Positions 38,101 to 46,316 of a stretch of DNA of 64,000 bases are shown piece after piece. The position numbers were made by a program, and so were the translations under genes. Origin of the DNA: Martinezella rhizogenes (lineage in GTDB: Bacteria; Pseudomonadota; Alphaproteobacteria; Rhizobiales; Rhizobiaceae). Numbering within the stretch: position 1 is the first letter of the stretch; each line of letters opens with the position of its first letter. The stretch lies in the NCBI RefSeq assembly GCF_000799715.1, contig NZ_JUHG01000002.1:124001-188000 (forward strand), in the 5' to 3' direction. The notes beneath the pieces were generated by a model, which searched no databases, was not told the origin of the DNA, and saw only the letters and a list, made by a program, of their open reading frames with translations.

Positions 38101-40682
38101 ATGATATCGCTGGTGCGCGGAATGATGCCGTTAATGAGCGACAGCGTCGGCGCCACGAATAGGCAGAAGATCAAGAGGATCTGCCAGATCAGGGCACCGA
38201 ACGGCCCCATGAAATACCAGCCGAGAACCGAGGCGAAGAACCAGGCGATCGGCGTCAGCGAACGACGCAGATTGTCCATCATCTTCCAACGGCCAAGACC
38301 GGTGACACCGCGCTTGGGATTGAAGAGGTAGGAAAGCAGCTGCCAATCGCCGCGAGCCCAGCGATGCTGGCGCGAGACTTCGACTTCATAGCGGATCGGG
38401 AAGTCTTCCACGAGCTCGCAATCGGTCACCAGCGCACAGCGCGCCATTGAACCTTCGAGCAGATCGTGGCTGAGAACGGCGTTCTCGTCGATCTTGCCCT
38501 TCAGCGAGGCCTCGAAGGCATCGATATGATAGAGGCCCTTGCCGGTAAACGTGCCTTCCTCGACCAGATCCTGATAGACGTCGGAAACAGCGAAGACATA
38601 GGGGTCAAGACCGCGATTGACGGAGAAGACGCGCTGGAACACCGAAGCGTCCTTGCCGGTCGTCAGCGAAGGGGTGACTCGCGGCTGCAAGACGCCGTAG
38701 CCACGAACGACACGCTTGGTCTCGGGATCGAAAACCGGGCGGTTGATCGGATGATGCAGCTTGCCGACGAGCTTCGTCACCGTATCGCGCACCAGGCGCG
38801 TGTCGGAATCGAGCGTCATGACGTATTTCACGTCCTTCGGCACGGTATTGGCACCGGGCAGGAAGGTCGTATCTCGGTCGCCGCGCAGGAGCAGGTTCAG
38901 TTCGTGCAGCTTGCCGCGCTTGCGCTCCCAGCCCATCCAGGAACCTTCAGCGGGATTGTAGAGGCGGCGGCGATGCAGGAGATAGAAACGCTGCTTGCCG
39001 TCCTCGGCGTAGCGAGCCGCGAGGCTGGCGACTTCGCGGCGGGCGTAGTCCAGGATTTCCAGATCGCGCTCGCTCTCTTCCTCCTGGCTGTCCGGCCAGT
39101 CGCTGAGCAGCGCGTAATAGACTTCGCCGCGCGGATTGGCGAGATAATGCACCTCGATATTGCGCACCAGTTCGTCGACGCTGTCGCGGTTGCCGATAAG
39201 GGTCGGCACGACGACCAGCGTGCGGGCCTCTTCCGGAATGCCTTCCTTGAACTCGTAACCGACGAGGCGCGCCGGCGTGAGGTACATGGTGACGAAGAAA
39301 TTGAACAGGCCCGTCGCCCCTTCGGACGCCGGCAGCGAGAACATCAGCAGCAGGAGAATGGTTTCAGCCCAGCCCATGCCGGCCTGGATCATGAAATAGC
39401 CGACGACGGCCAACGCAAGGGCCGTCAAAAGCATCACGGGCGCTGCAATTGCCAGCCAGTTGAGCTTGCGCCACTGGCGCACGAAACGCGCCGAGAGCAG
39501 AGGACGATATCCGATCGCCTTTTCCAGCTTTTCCGTCTGCTGGCCCATGATGTAGTCGCCGATATTCGGCTCTTGCGGCTGCGGCTCGCCCGAAGCCTTG
39601 GCGGCTTCCGTCATCGCCATGGCGACCTGGGCGATTTCCATCTCGGTCTTCTTGGAGCGGCGGGCGAGCTTTTCGATGCGGCGGCGATAGCTGTTGCGCG
39701 AACCGGGATCGAGCTTGGCGTAGTCGGTCTCGTCCCACAGCAGCTTGTCGACCGCGCTCACCTCCTCGACCCAGACCGACCAGTCCGTATCGTCGATCAG
39801 GCGCAGGCTCTTGATGATGTTGCCCATCGTCACATTGCCGGACGACAGCCGGTTATGCTCGGCCATCATGACGCTTTCGGCGTCCGTACCGGCATCCGCC
39901 ATGCGCTTTTCCATCCAGGTGACGGCGAGACCCGAGGTGTGGGAGCCATCACGGAGACGATAAAGGAACTGCGTCGCAAACGTATTGTCCGAGGTATAGG
40001 GCTCGAGCGTCTTCAGGAATTCGGCGACCTTGGCGTCGTCGTTAAGGCGGATCAGCTCGTCGACGGCCTCGTTGGCCTTCTTGCGCGTGATGCGGCTCTG
40101 CTCAACGCGGCTGGAGATGCGGCGCAGATTGTCGACCAGGATATAGCGCACCAGCGACGGGACGGCCCATAACTCGCCGATCTTCAGCATCTCCACCGAC
40201 TGGAAGCCTTCCACCAGCGCCAGCAGGCCCTGGTTGGACACGGTGCTGTGCGTGTGGGCGACATAGAGCCAGGCGAGCGCCATGGTGCGCGGCATGACCA
40301 TGCCGCCGATGGTGATCGTCTGCAGCTGATCGTAGAACTTCTTCGGGAAATCGCGGCGGACTTCCTGGATCGCCTCTTCGATGACGTAATGGTTGTCGAG
40401 CAGCCATTCTGCCGCCGGCGTGATCGATTCGCCCGCGTCGACATCGGCATTGGCCGAACGATAGACCCGCAGGATCTCCTTCTCGTTCTCCTTGTGGCGC
40501 GCGAAGAAGTCGAAAGGCGCAAAGCCCGGCAGCGTCGTCTTGGCGCCGTTGCGGGCGAAGGTCGCGCCGCATTCGCGTATCTGCTCGTTGGAGAAATAGG
40601 TAGCCCGGATCGAATCATTGTGATCGATCTGCTTGGCTTCAGAATCGCGTAGCGAAACAGTGGAGAGATTTTGTGTCGTCAT
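32172..40682 (-). CDS. ndvB: Cyclic beta-1,2-glucan synthase
   Basis: A 2836-residue giant membrane enzyme that initiates, elongates and cyclises beta-1,2-glucan from UDP-glucose. Hydrophobic segments lie around residues 411-480, 811-861 and 931-980. The GT84 glycosyltransferase part between them has VMTLDSDTR (about 622) and RQHRWARGDWQ (about 774). The long C-terminal region carries GH94-type phosphorylase domains that set chain length; the catalytic GGDWNDGMN is near residue 2531. The ATG at 40682 (MTTQNLSTVSL) is preferred to a TTG seven codons upstream, though the ribosome site is weak. The length equals known NdvB/ChvB proteins. It forms an operon with opgC, and the export partner ndvA is close by. 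Confidence 0.97.
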   Translation of the reverse strand: MTTQNLSTVSLRDSEAKQIDHNDSIRATYFSNEQIRECGATFARNGAKTTLPGFAPFDFFARHKENEKEILRVYRSANADVDAGESITPAAEWLLDNHYVIEEAIQEVRRDFPKKFYDQLQTITIGGMVMPRTMALAWLYVAHTHSTVSNQGLLALVEGFQSVEMLKIGELWAVPSLVRYILVDNLRRISSRVEQSRITRKKANEAVDELIRLNDDAKVAEFLKTLEPYTSDNTFATQFLYRLRDGSHTSGLAVTWMEKRMADAGTDAESVMMAEHNRLSSGNVTMGNIIKSLRLIDDTDWSVWVEEVSAVDKLLWDETDYAKLDPGSRNSYRRRIEKLARRSKKTEMEIAQVAMAMTEAAKASGEPQPQEPNIGDYIMGQQTEKLEKAIGYRPLLSARFVRQWRKLNWLAIAAPVMLLTALALAVVGYFMIQAGMGWAETILLLLMFSLPASEGATGLFNFFVTMYLTPARLVGYEFKEGIPEEARTLVVVPTLIGNRDSVDELVRNIEVHYLANPRGEVYYALLSDWPDSQEEESERDLEILDYARREVASLAARYAEDGKQRFYLLHRRRLYNPAEGSWMGWERKRGKLHELNLLLRGDRDTTFLPGANTVPKDVKYVMTLDSDTRLVRDTVTKLVGKLHHPINRPVFDPETKRVVRGYGVLQPRVTPSLTTGKDASVFQRVFSVNRGLDPYVFAVSDVYQDLVEEGTFTGKGLYHIDAFEASLKGKIDENAVLSHDLLEGSMARCALVTDCELVEDFPIRYEVEVSRQHRWARGDWQLLSYLFNPKRGVTGLGRWKMMDNLRRSLTPIAWFFASVLGWYFMGPFGALIWQILLIFCLFVAPTLSLINGIIPRTSDIIARAHLYTVWTDIRAANAQVALRIVFIADSACVMADAIGRSLYRAFVSRKLMLQWRTAASAQAAAQTTILGHYRVMWHAPVLALLALAFASLSGDNAFLVGIPFALLWVLSPAIAWYVSQSAETEDKLEVSESVSSELRKIARRTWRYFDTFVVDQQNHLPPDNVQQTPHPVVASRTSPTNIGVYFLSVISARHFGWISFEETIDRMEKTMATVEKLEKFRGHLCNWYHTDTLKPMGARYVSAVDSGNFAGHLIAVSSACRIWAEAPSAHMQGNLDGIGDVAGILGEMLAELPDDRKTVRPLRHRLEERIVGFHNALAAVKREHEFASIRIINLSVLAHDIEKLAANLDHEVKSQQSGEVLTWSQSLVKVCEGHIADSVFDLANVDALRQRLAKLRDRMRETAFGMEFDFLYRPERRLLSIGFRVETNELDAACYDLLASEARLTSLFAIAKGDLPTEHWYRLGRQVVPVGSRGALVSWSGSMFEYLMPPLVMQERQGGILNQTNNLIVQEQMNYAKRLGAGIPWGISEAAFNARDHQMQYQYTNFGVPSLGLKRGLGQNAVIAPYASILASQYRPEAALENLQKLRKVGALGIYGFHDAVDFTPTRVPEGKKCAVVFNYYAHHHGMSIAAIANVAFNGRLRELFHADPVIEAAELLLQEKAPRDIPVMAAKHESDQPANIQEDMLRPEIRKIADPATRDRELAFLSNGHYSVMLTATGAGYSRWNGLTVSRWRPDPTEDRWGTFIFLRDTVSGQWWSTTSEPRSIEGEKVKVAFSDEKAEYSKTIGDLTSEVECIVATEHDAEGRRVTLLNMGTEDRFIEVTSYLEPAIASDDVDSGHPVFARMFVRTEIGGSGDVLRAERNKRDYNEPDMSIAHLVVDNAGSERPTEFETDRRKFLGRGRTLAEAAAFDPGATLSGTEGFTMDACLSLRRVVRVPAGKKVSVIFWTIAAPNREEVDKAVDRYRNPDAFAAELTQAWTRTQMQMRHVGVSSQQAAAFQKLARYLVYPDMHLRADSATVLAGLHSQSALWPVTISGDFPIFTLRINDEIDIEIAKEALSAGEYLRSRGIAADLVILNECAAEHVQAMQHQLDALADHIRHNQGDGLRQHIFAVRKDLIENETYQQILASSRVVFHARNGKLVDQIARAATLFGSAPQGDQAPVDRRAVALAPQESVFVATELGAQADLDFWNGYGGFAENGREYVVRLAGGQSTPHPWINVITNERFGFHVPAEGGGFTWSHNSRDYQLTPWTNDMVINRPGEALYVTDLDSNAVMTPYAGLSRNPKVQYEARHGLGYSVFSSEENGIALELTQTVDRERPVKVFRLRVSNKGKSTRRLRLYNYAEWVLGINPHKTKPFILSSLDEETGALFANNPYSIDYSKRVAFMAASEAHSSFSASRREFIGRHGTVQMPEAVVSGAVLSNSTDLDGDPCAALAFDLTIGAGEEKDICFYMGDTASLEEARSLVAEIRKADFETVLSATRGFWDGFTGRLQISTPDKAMNNMINAWLPYQSLGCRIMARTAFYQASGAFGFRDQLQDTLAFLTHAPELARKQIVNAAQRQFREGDVQHWWLPGSGAGVRTHISDDVVWLAYAINQYCTVTGDKSLLDEELAFVEGAALMPGTHDAFYQPSVSEDKVSVYEHAALALDLAIKRKGGNGLPLILGGDWNDGMNRVGIQGRGESVWLGWFLAGTLTAFLPYAEARGDKERVERWTKHLPELRKSLETAGWDGNHYRRGYFDDGSPLGSSENFECQIDSIAQSWNILSGEGDPKRGETAMNAVLEKLVDDDNRMIRLFTPPFSKSARDPGYIKSYPPGVRENGGQYTHAATWVVMALAEMNRGDDAWRCFEMLNPVNHALDRDQADTYRVEPYVIAADIYGEGQLTGRGGWTWYTGSAGWFYRVAIEGILGIRVKNGRLYVKPALPSTWDGFAADLDLSSGKYRISVSKAPDESGYSVTVNDRALAHPEEGYPIEQ

Positions 40683-41103
40683 GGATTCGGGTTCTGGGTC
40701 CAAACAGAGTGACAGGCATTATCGCCTTTGATGTCTTTATTCTGCCCGACACAACCATTCACACATTTGGACCCTTTTGCTTCGCTTCCCGGCGCGCGAA
40801 GGGGGTGAATTGGAGGTGGCGGCTTAGAACAAACGATTCAGGCGAAGATTTTCATGGGGTTTTCTTCGGGATCGTGGCGATTTTACGCCACCATGCGAAA
40901 CAGGCTTCCCATGAAACTTGAAAGGCGGCCGGATCGCTCCGACAGCAGTCCCGGTGCGTTAAAAACAATCGATCAGGGTCACGAGGCATTCTCCTTGGGC
41001 TGACTTCTTGCAAACAGGAAGCAGGGTATTTCAGACTGAGCCCTCCATATCCCGCTGAAGATGAACTTAAACTGAACTCCCTCAAAAGATTCGCAAATTC
41101 GTC
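40683..41103. other. 421-bp gene-free region upstream of ndvB
   Basis: No convincing gene. It should hold the ndvB promoter. One inverted repeat, GTGGCG-ATTTTA-CGCCAC (40874-40891), lies about 190 bp before the ndvB start and could be an operator. Small reading frames here lack ribosome sites and family features. Confidence 0.5.
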
Positions 41104-41787
41104 TCAAGCGCCATTTTTTTCCGGATAGGAAATAATCGACAGAAAACGGATCGGCAGACTGACCAGCACTTCCGGGCCATGCGGCGCATCGGCATCGAAG
41201 AACAGGCTGTCGCCCGGCAACATGGCATAGAGCTTGTCTGCGTGGCGATATTTGACCTCGCCTTCCAGCATATAGATCAATTCCAGCCCCGCGTGCTGAA
41301 ACGCCGGAAAAACATCCGAATCGGCCGTCAGGGTAATGAGATAGGGCTCGACCTGCAGGCCGTTCGATCCGTTGCCGATATGGCCGAGCAGATTGTACTG
41401 GTGACCGGCGCGCGTGCCGCGACGCTCCATCTCCAGACCCTCGCCAGCCTTAACGAAGACGGCATTGCGCTTCTCTTCAAATCGCCGGAAGAATGCGGTG
41501 ACGGGCACGCCGAGTGCCCGCGCCAGGGACTGCAGCGTGGTGAGCGACGGCGAGGTATTGCCGTTTTCGATCTTGGAGAGCATGCCGAGCGAGATGCCCG
41601 TGGCCGAGGCGAGATCGGCGCCGGTGATGCCGAGCTTCTTGCGATAGGCGCGAACCTCATGGCCGATCGCCATTTCGAGGTTGTTCTCCTTCGCGTCGCG
41701 CAGGGCGTGCGGATCCTGTTTCAGAATTGCCTTCGCATCATGTGCACCATTCCGCCTGCCGCTGCGCCCAGCCTCCACCTTGGTCAT
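41104..41787 (-). CDS. XRE-family regulator with C-terminal cupin
   Basis: A 227-residue regulator with a helix-turn-helix at about residues 44-98 (VRAYRKKLGITGADLASATG and GMLSKIENGNTSPSL) and a cupin sensor domain at about 145-215 (LEGEVKYRHADKLYAMLPGD, DADAPHGPE). This is the PuuR/SutR-like architecture that controls uptake or catabolism of polyamines, sulfur compounds or amino acids. The ATG follows GGAGGG. The cognate target is not obvious; a palindrome 70 bp upstream may be its own operator. Confidence 0.88.
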   Translation of the reverse strand: MTKVEAGRSGRRNGAHDAKAILKQDPHALRDAKENNLEMAIGHEVRAYRKKLGITGADLASATGISLGMLSKIENGNTSPSLTTLQSLARALGVPVTAFFRRFEEKRNAVFVKAGEGLEMERRGTRAGHQYNLLGHIGNGSNGLQVEPYLITLTADSDVFPAFQHAGLELIYMLEGEVKYRHADKLYAMLPGDSLFFDADAPHGPEVLVSLPIRFLSIISYPEKNGA

Positions 41788-41856
41788 CCCTCCGCCCCAA
41801 TCTATTTTATCTTTTGGCGGAGCTTACTGTTTTAACGAGGCGCATTCTATTGGGCA

Positions 41857-41875
41857 GGGCAAAATTTCTTTGCCC
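41857..41875. promoter_or_regulatory. Inverted repeat upstream of XRE gene
   Basis: GGGCAAA-ATTTC-TTTGCCC, a perfect 7-bp inverted repeat with a 5-bp spacer, 70 bp upstream of the regulator start. A candidate autoregulatory site. Confidence 0.45.
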
Positions 41876-42055
41876 GGCAAAGTTCCGGCCATGTGCGGGA
41901 AGGATTGATTTTGGAAAAAGCTGGATCAAACCGCCAGCCATAGCCAACCGGAGCTGAACACCGGCCCGATGAAATACTGTCGTTCCTGGGGACAAGCGAG
42001 AGAAGACCGCTTCAACACGACCGGCCAAACCCGGCCGCATCACCCTCGACGGAAA

Positions 42056-42214
42056 TCAGACCACGACGCCGCAAACGATGGCGGCGACGAAAATGAACGC
42101 GGCGGAACACAGCGCAACATTGATCGCGGTGTGGATCTTGTGCCGCGTCGCGGCAGCACGCTTCGAAGCATCGAACCGGTTCACATGCGTATTCGACATA
42201 CCCAAATTCGCCAT
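42056..42214 (-). CDS. Small single-pass membrane protein
   Basis: A 52-residue protein (MANLGMSNTHVNRFDASKRA at the N-terminus) with one C-terminal membrane segment (about residues 30-50, NVALCSAAFIFVAAIVCGVVV minus the last residue). A strong GGAGG lies 7 bases before the ATG. The longer upstream frame is unsupported. Not assigned to a known family; membrane location is the only inference. Confidence 0.65.
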   Translation of the reverse strand: MANLGMSNTHVNRFDASKRAAATRHKIHTAINVALCSAAFIFVAAIVCGVVV

Positions 42215-42377
42215 GTGTTGCCTCCGTTGATTTTTTATTGTCGCAGGGACGAACCCATGCCTGACATTTATATAGTCTCTATCAATTAGGTAGAGATAGT
42301 TTTCCGTCCAGAGGGCCGCGAGGGGAAAAATAAACCACTGGATACAGGTGGGGCTCGACAATCGGCGGAGCAGAAGC

Positions 42378-42566
42378 TCAGCAGAGAATGCGGCGGGCCC
42401 AGATCAAGGTGCGCTCCACGGCGCTTGATTCAGAGGCCGGAGCCTCAGTTTGACCGATCAGATGACGGCTCTTTTCTTCCGGCAGAGTGACGGTCAAGGC
42501 GTCCTCTTCCTTCGCCGGTATCGGCGGATGAAGATAGCCCATGGTCATGCCACCCATGAAAAACAT
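42378..42566 (-). CDS. Small hypothetical protein
   Basis: A 62-residue reading frame beginning MFFMGGMTMGYLHPP and acidic in the middle (AKEEDALTVTLPEEKS). GTGGAGG sits 5 bases before the ATG at 42566. No family, signal or clear membrane segment was recognised. The ribosome site is the main support. Confidence 0.45.
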   Translation of the reverse strand: MFFMGGMTMGYLHPPIPAKEEDALTVTLPEEKSRHLIGQTEAPASESSAVERTLIWARRILC

Positions 42567-42658
42567 GCCTGCCTCCACTCGTGTACGACCCGGTCAGGAT
42601 CACGAAAGTTAACCGTCATTAACAACATCATGACAGAAATGCGGCAGGTGTCAATAGT

Positions 42659-42721
42659 CTATACGATTGGTCGTCTTTTGGTGCGATGACGATAGATTAA
42701 CAAGCTAAATCAATCGTATAG
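42659..42721. promoter_or_regulatory. 11-bp inverted repeat with 41-bp spacer
   Basis: CTATACGATTG (42659-42669) and CAATCGTATAG (42711-42721) are perfect complements flanking 41 bases, starting 7 bp past the end of the peptide-ABC operon. It could be paired operator half-sites or a long stem at the transcript end. Confidence 0.45.
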
Positions 42722-42728
42722 CTACATC

Positions 42729-43478
42729 TTAATCGCGAACAAACCCTTTGCTCGCGATCATCAGATTGCGCGTATAGTCTTCTTCGACCTTGCCGGCCGC
42801 CAGATCTTTCGCGCTCAGCCGCTCGACGATGGCGCCGTTCTGCATGACCACGAGGCGCTCGCACATATGGGTGACGACGCCAAGATCATGGCTGACCATG
42901 ACGAATGTCAGATGGCGATCCCTGCGCACCTGTTCCAAGAGATTGAGTACTTCGGCCTGCACGGATGCATCCAGCGCCGAGGTCGGCTCATCGAGCAGCA
43001 GGATGGACGGCTCGACGATCAGGGCGCGGGCGATCGCCACGCGTTGACGCTGGCCACCGGAAAGCTGGTGGGGATAGCGAAAGCGGAAACCGGTACCGAG
43101 ACCGACCTCGTCAAGCGCCCGGGCAATGCGCGTCTCGCTGTCGCCGATGCCATGGATTGCCAGCGGCTCCAACAGCAACCGGTCGATCGTCTGGCGCGGA
43201 TGCAGCGAGCCGTAGGGGTCCTGAAACACCATCTGGACTTGCCGATAGAACGCCTTGGCGCGCTTCGAACCCTTCAGCACCTCGCCGTCGATGCGGATCG
43301 TGCCGCCGCTGATCGGCGCAAGACCGGCGACGGCCCGCAGCAAGGTCGATTTACCGGAACCGGACTCGCCGACGAGACCGAAGGATTCGCCCCGGTTCAC
43401 ATCGATGCTGACAGCATCCAGGGCATAATAACCATCATAGACGACGCTGAGGCCGTCAACCGCAAGTGCTGCCGTCAT
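42729..43478 (-). CDS. Peptide ABC transporter ATP-binding protein (DppF-like)
   Basis: A 249-residue ATPase with Walker [11 protein letters not shown]-loop VFQDPYGSLHP, signature LSGGQRQRVA and Walker [13 protein letters not shown]. It is the last gene of the peptide-importer operon and overlaps the previous ATPase gene by 4 bp (ATGA). The start [10 protein letters not shown] at 43478 is chosen for that overlap; a GTG three codons upstream is possible. Two different ATPases are normal for Dpp/Opp systems. Confidence 0.9.
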   Translation of the reverse strand: MTAALAVDGLSVVYDGYYALDAVSIDVNRGESFGLVGESGSGKSTLLRAVAGLAPISGGTIRIDGEVLKGSKRAKAFYRQVQMVFQDPYGSLHPRQTIDRLLLEPLAIHGIGDSETRIARALDEVGLGTGFRFRYPHQLSGGQRQRVAIARALIVEPSILLLDEPTSALDASVQAEVLNLLEQVRRDRHLTFVMVSHDLGVVTHMCERLVVMQNGAIVERLSAKDLAAGKVEEDYTRNLMIASKGFVRD

Positions 43479-44308
43479 GCCGCCCACTCCGGCTTGCGGT
43501 CGAGAACCGGCAGCGGATGGCGGTTCTCGCCAATGACGGGCATACAGTTCAGCAGGCCACGCGTATAGGGATGCTGCGCATTGTTGAGCTCGGAGGCCTT
43601 GAGCTCCTCAACGATCTTGCCGGCATACATGACGATGACCCTGTCGCAGAAGGAGGAGACCAGCCGCAGATCGTGCGACACGAAAATCAGCCCCATGCCA
43701 CGCTCCGACACCAACTTATCCATGATCCGCAGCACATCGAGCTGCACCGTGACATCCAGCGCCGAGGTCGGTTCGTCGGCGATCAGCAGCTCCGGTCCGG
43801 CGATCAGCATCATCGCAATCATCACGCGCTGGCCCATGCCGCCGGAAACTTCATGCGGATGCAGGTCGTAGACCCGCTTCGGGTCGCGGATCTGCACGGC
43901 TTCCAGCATGGCCATGGCGCGATCACGCGCTTCGCCCCTGCCGACTTTTTCATGCGTGCGCAACGTCTCGGTGATTTGCCGGCCAATGGGCATCACCGGG
44001 TCCAGCGAATATTTCGGATCCTGCAGCACCATGGCGATGCGCTTGCCGCGCAGCGAACGGCGCTCCTTGGCGGAGATCGACAAGAGATCGATGCCGTTGA
44101 AATTCAGCCTGTCGGCGCTGACGAGCGCGTGCGGCGGTGTCAGCCCCATGATGGCGCGACCGGTCTGCGATTTGCCGGAACCGCTCTCGCCGACGATGCC
44201 GAGCCGCTCGCGGCCGAGCGTGAAGGACACGCCCCGTACCGCCTCGATGACGCCGGTACGGGTGGGATAGCGAACTCTAAGGTTCTCGACTGTCAACATC
44301 GTCGTCAT
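43475..44308 (-). CDS. Peptide ABC transporter ATP-binding protein (DppD-like)
   Basis: A 277-residue ATPase with Walker [11 protein letters not shown]-loop [11 protein letters not shown], signature VSGGMGQR and Walker [13 protein letters not shown]. The Walker A ends in GKSQ rather than GKST, a change known in this subfamily. [10 protein letters not shown] at 44308 follows GGAG and overlaps the permease gene by 4 bp. It pairs with the next ATPase to energise the importer. Confidence 0.9.
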   Translation of the reverse strand: MTTMLTVENLRVRYPTRTGVIEAVRGVSFTLGRERLGIVGESGSGKSQTGRAIMGLTPPHALVSADRLNFNGIDLLSISAKERRSLRGKRIAMVLQDPKYSLDPVMPIGRQITETLRTHEKVGRGEARDRAMAMLEAVQIRDPKRVYDLHPHEVSGGMGQRVMIAMMLIAGPELLIADEPTSALDVTVQLDVLRIMDKLVSERGMGLIFVSHDLRLVSSFCDRVIVMYAGKIVEELKASELNNAQHPYTRGLLNCMPVIGENRHPLPVLDRKPEWAA

Positions 44309-45231
44309 TGGCCGCTCTCCTTCGGATCGAGCGCATCGCGCAGGCCGTCGCCGAGCAGGTTGAAGCCGAGGCTGACGATCAGGATGGCGATGCCGGGCAT
44401 GGCCGCCACCCACCATTGGTCGAGATAGTATTTGAAGCCGCTGGCGATCATCACGCCCCATTCCGGCAACGGCGGCTGCGCGCCGAGGCCGAGAAAACCG
44501 AGACCGGCGGCCGTCAGGATGACGCCGGCCATGTCGAGTGTGACACGCACGATCAACGAGGAGATGCAAAGCGGCATGACATGGCGAAAGATGATGCGCA
44601 GCGGCGAGGCGCCCATGAGCTGCACGGCGGCAATATAGTCCGAGCGCCGCACTGTCATCGTCTCGGCCCGCGCCAGGCGCGCATAAGGCGGCCAGGAGGT
44701 GATGGCGATGGCGATGACGGCGTTTTCAATGCCCGCCCCGAGCGCGCCGGCAAAGGCCAGCGCCAGCACCAGCTTCGGAAAAGCAAGGAAGATGTCGGTG
44801 ATACGCATCAGCACGGTATCGACCCAGCCGCCCATATAGCCGGAAACCATGCCGATGATCAGCCCGATCGGCGCGGAGATGATCGTGACGAGCACGACGA
44901 TATACAAGGTCCAGCGCGATCCGTAGATCAGCCGGGAGAGAATATCGCGCCCGAGATCGTCGCTGCCGAGAAGGTAGCCCTCCGTGCCCGGCGGCATCAG
45001 ATAGGCATTGCTGAGATCGCCGATAACAGGCGAATGCGGGGCAATAACATCGGCAAGTGCTGCGATCAGCACCAGTGCGAGGATGATCAGCAATCCGACG
45101 ACGGCCAAGCGATTGGCGGAAAATTGCCGCCAGGTGACGTAAGCGCGCCCGAGCCTTGCCTGCCGGCGCGACTGTGGCCGGTCCGACAGCAGCCAGTCAC
45201 GCCAGCCGATTTGCGTGGTCCCAGCCGTCAT
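44305..45231 (-). CDS. Peptide ABC transporter permease (DppC-like)
   Basis: A 308-residue inner-membrane permease. The N-terminal FSANRLAVVGLLIILALVLI segment is the OppC N-domain, and the permease core has about five further membrane segments with the EAA-type loop (YIAAVQLMGASPLRIIFRHV). It overlaps neighbouring genes by 4 bp on both sides, so the operon is tightly coupled. Confidence 0.9.
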   Translation of the reverse strand: MTAGTTQIGWRDWLLSDRPQSRRQARLGRAYVTWRQFSANRLAVVGLLIILALVLIAALADVIAPHSPVIGDLSNAYLMPPGTEGYLLGSDDLGRDILSRLIYGSRWTLYIVVLVTIISAPIGLIIGMVSGYMGGWVDTVLMRITDIFLAFPKLVLALAFAGALGAGIENAVIAIAITSWPPYARLARAETMTVRRSDYIAAVQLMGASPLRIIFRHVMPLCISSLIVRVTLDMAGVILTAAGLGFLGLGAQPPLPEWGVMIASGFKYYLDQWWVAAMPGIAILIVSLGFNLLGDGLRDALDPKESGQ

Positions 45232-46274
45232 TTACGTCGCGTCCTTGGATCGAGGGTCCGATAGAGCAGATCGGAAAGCAGGTTGATGCCGATGAAAACC
45301 GTGCCGATGACGATGGTGCCGCCGAGCACGGCGTTCATATCGGCATTGCGCAGCGAACTGGTGATGTAAAAGCCGATGCCCGGCCAGGAGAACACGATCT
45401 CCGTCAGCACCGAGCCCTCCAGCAGCGATGCATAGGAGAGCGCGATCACCGTGATCAGCGGCACGGCGGCGCTGCGCAGCGCATGGCCCCAGATCACCCG
45501 CGTTTCCGAAAGTCCCTTGGCGCGGGCAGCGACGATATATTCCTGGCCCAGTTCGTTCAGCATGAAGCTGCGCGTCATGCGGCTGATATAAGCCAGCGAC
45601 AGATAACCGAGCAGCGAGGCGGGCAGGATAATGTGGCGAAACACGTCCCAGAACACGTCCCATTGCCCCTGCATGGCGCTGTCCAGCAGGTAGAAGCCGG
45701 TGATCGGTGTGAAGGTATATTCATAGGCGATGTCGATGCGGCCGGGATAGGCTACCCAGCGCAGCTCGGCATAGAAGATGAGGAGCGATATCATCGCCAG
45801 CCAGAAGACGGGCACCGAATAGCCCACGAGACCGATGACGCGGACGATCTGGTCGATGAAACTGTTGCGGCGCACGGCGGCAAGCACGCCGAAGGGAACG
45901 CCAAAGACGGCGCCGATGATCGTGCCGACGGTCGCAAGCTCCATCGTTGCCGGAAAGACGCGCCTTATATCGTCCATCACCGGATTGGTCGTCAGCACCG
46001 ACGTGCCGAAATCGCCGGTAAGCGCGCTCACCAGATAGAAGTAGAACTGTTGATAGAGCGGCTGGTCGAGATGCATTTCGCGGCGCAGGCGTTCAATCAC
46101 CTGCGCAGGCGCATGGTCGCCGGCAATCGCCAGCGCCGGATCGATCGGAATTACCCGCCCGATAAAGAAGGTGACGGCCAGAAGGCCGAGATAGGTCGTG
46201 ATGGCAACGACCAGGAAGCGCAAAACGCCCATCGCGATGGGCGCGGCACGGCCCTTTTTGGGCCGCACCTCCAT
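45228..46274 (-). CDS. Peptide ABC transporter permease (DppB-like)
   Basis: A 348-residue inner-membrane permease with about six membrane segments. FFIGRVIPIDPALAIAGDHA near the N-terminus and YIVAARAKGLSETRVIWGHA (ATPase contact) are typical DppB/OppB features. The ATG at 46274 (MEVRPKKGRAA) is preferred; a TTG at 46295 would add seven residues. It forms the heterodimeric pore with the next permease. Confidence 0.9.
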   Translation of the reverse strand: MEVRPKKGRAAPIAMGVLRFLVVAITTYLGLLAVTFFIGRVIPIDPALAIAGDHAPAQVIERLRREMHLDQPLYQQFYFYLVSALTGDFGTSVLTTNPVMDDIRRVFPATMELATVGTIIGAVFGVPFGVLAAVRRNSFIDQIVRVIGLVGYSVPVFWLAMISLLIFYAELRWVAYPGRIDIAYEYTFTPITGFYLLDSAMQGQWDVFWDVFRHIILPASLLGYLSLAYISRMTRSFMLNELGQEYIVAARAKGLSETRVIWGHALRSAAVPLITVIALSYASLLEGSVLTEIVFSWPGIGFYITSSLRNADMNAVLGGTIVIGTVFIGINLLSDLLYRTLDPRTRRK

Positions 46275-46316
46275 TTTCCGTTCGACAGTGCTCAAGGGAT
46301 CAATCCTGCCGGATTA

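Noticed and set aside
33879..38162. A 1427-codon open frame antisense to ndvB
   Set aside because: It lies wholly inside the real ndvB gene. Its translation is a low-complexity Arg/Ala/Asp/Gly mix with no motif. Such long antisense frames are common in GC-rich genes.
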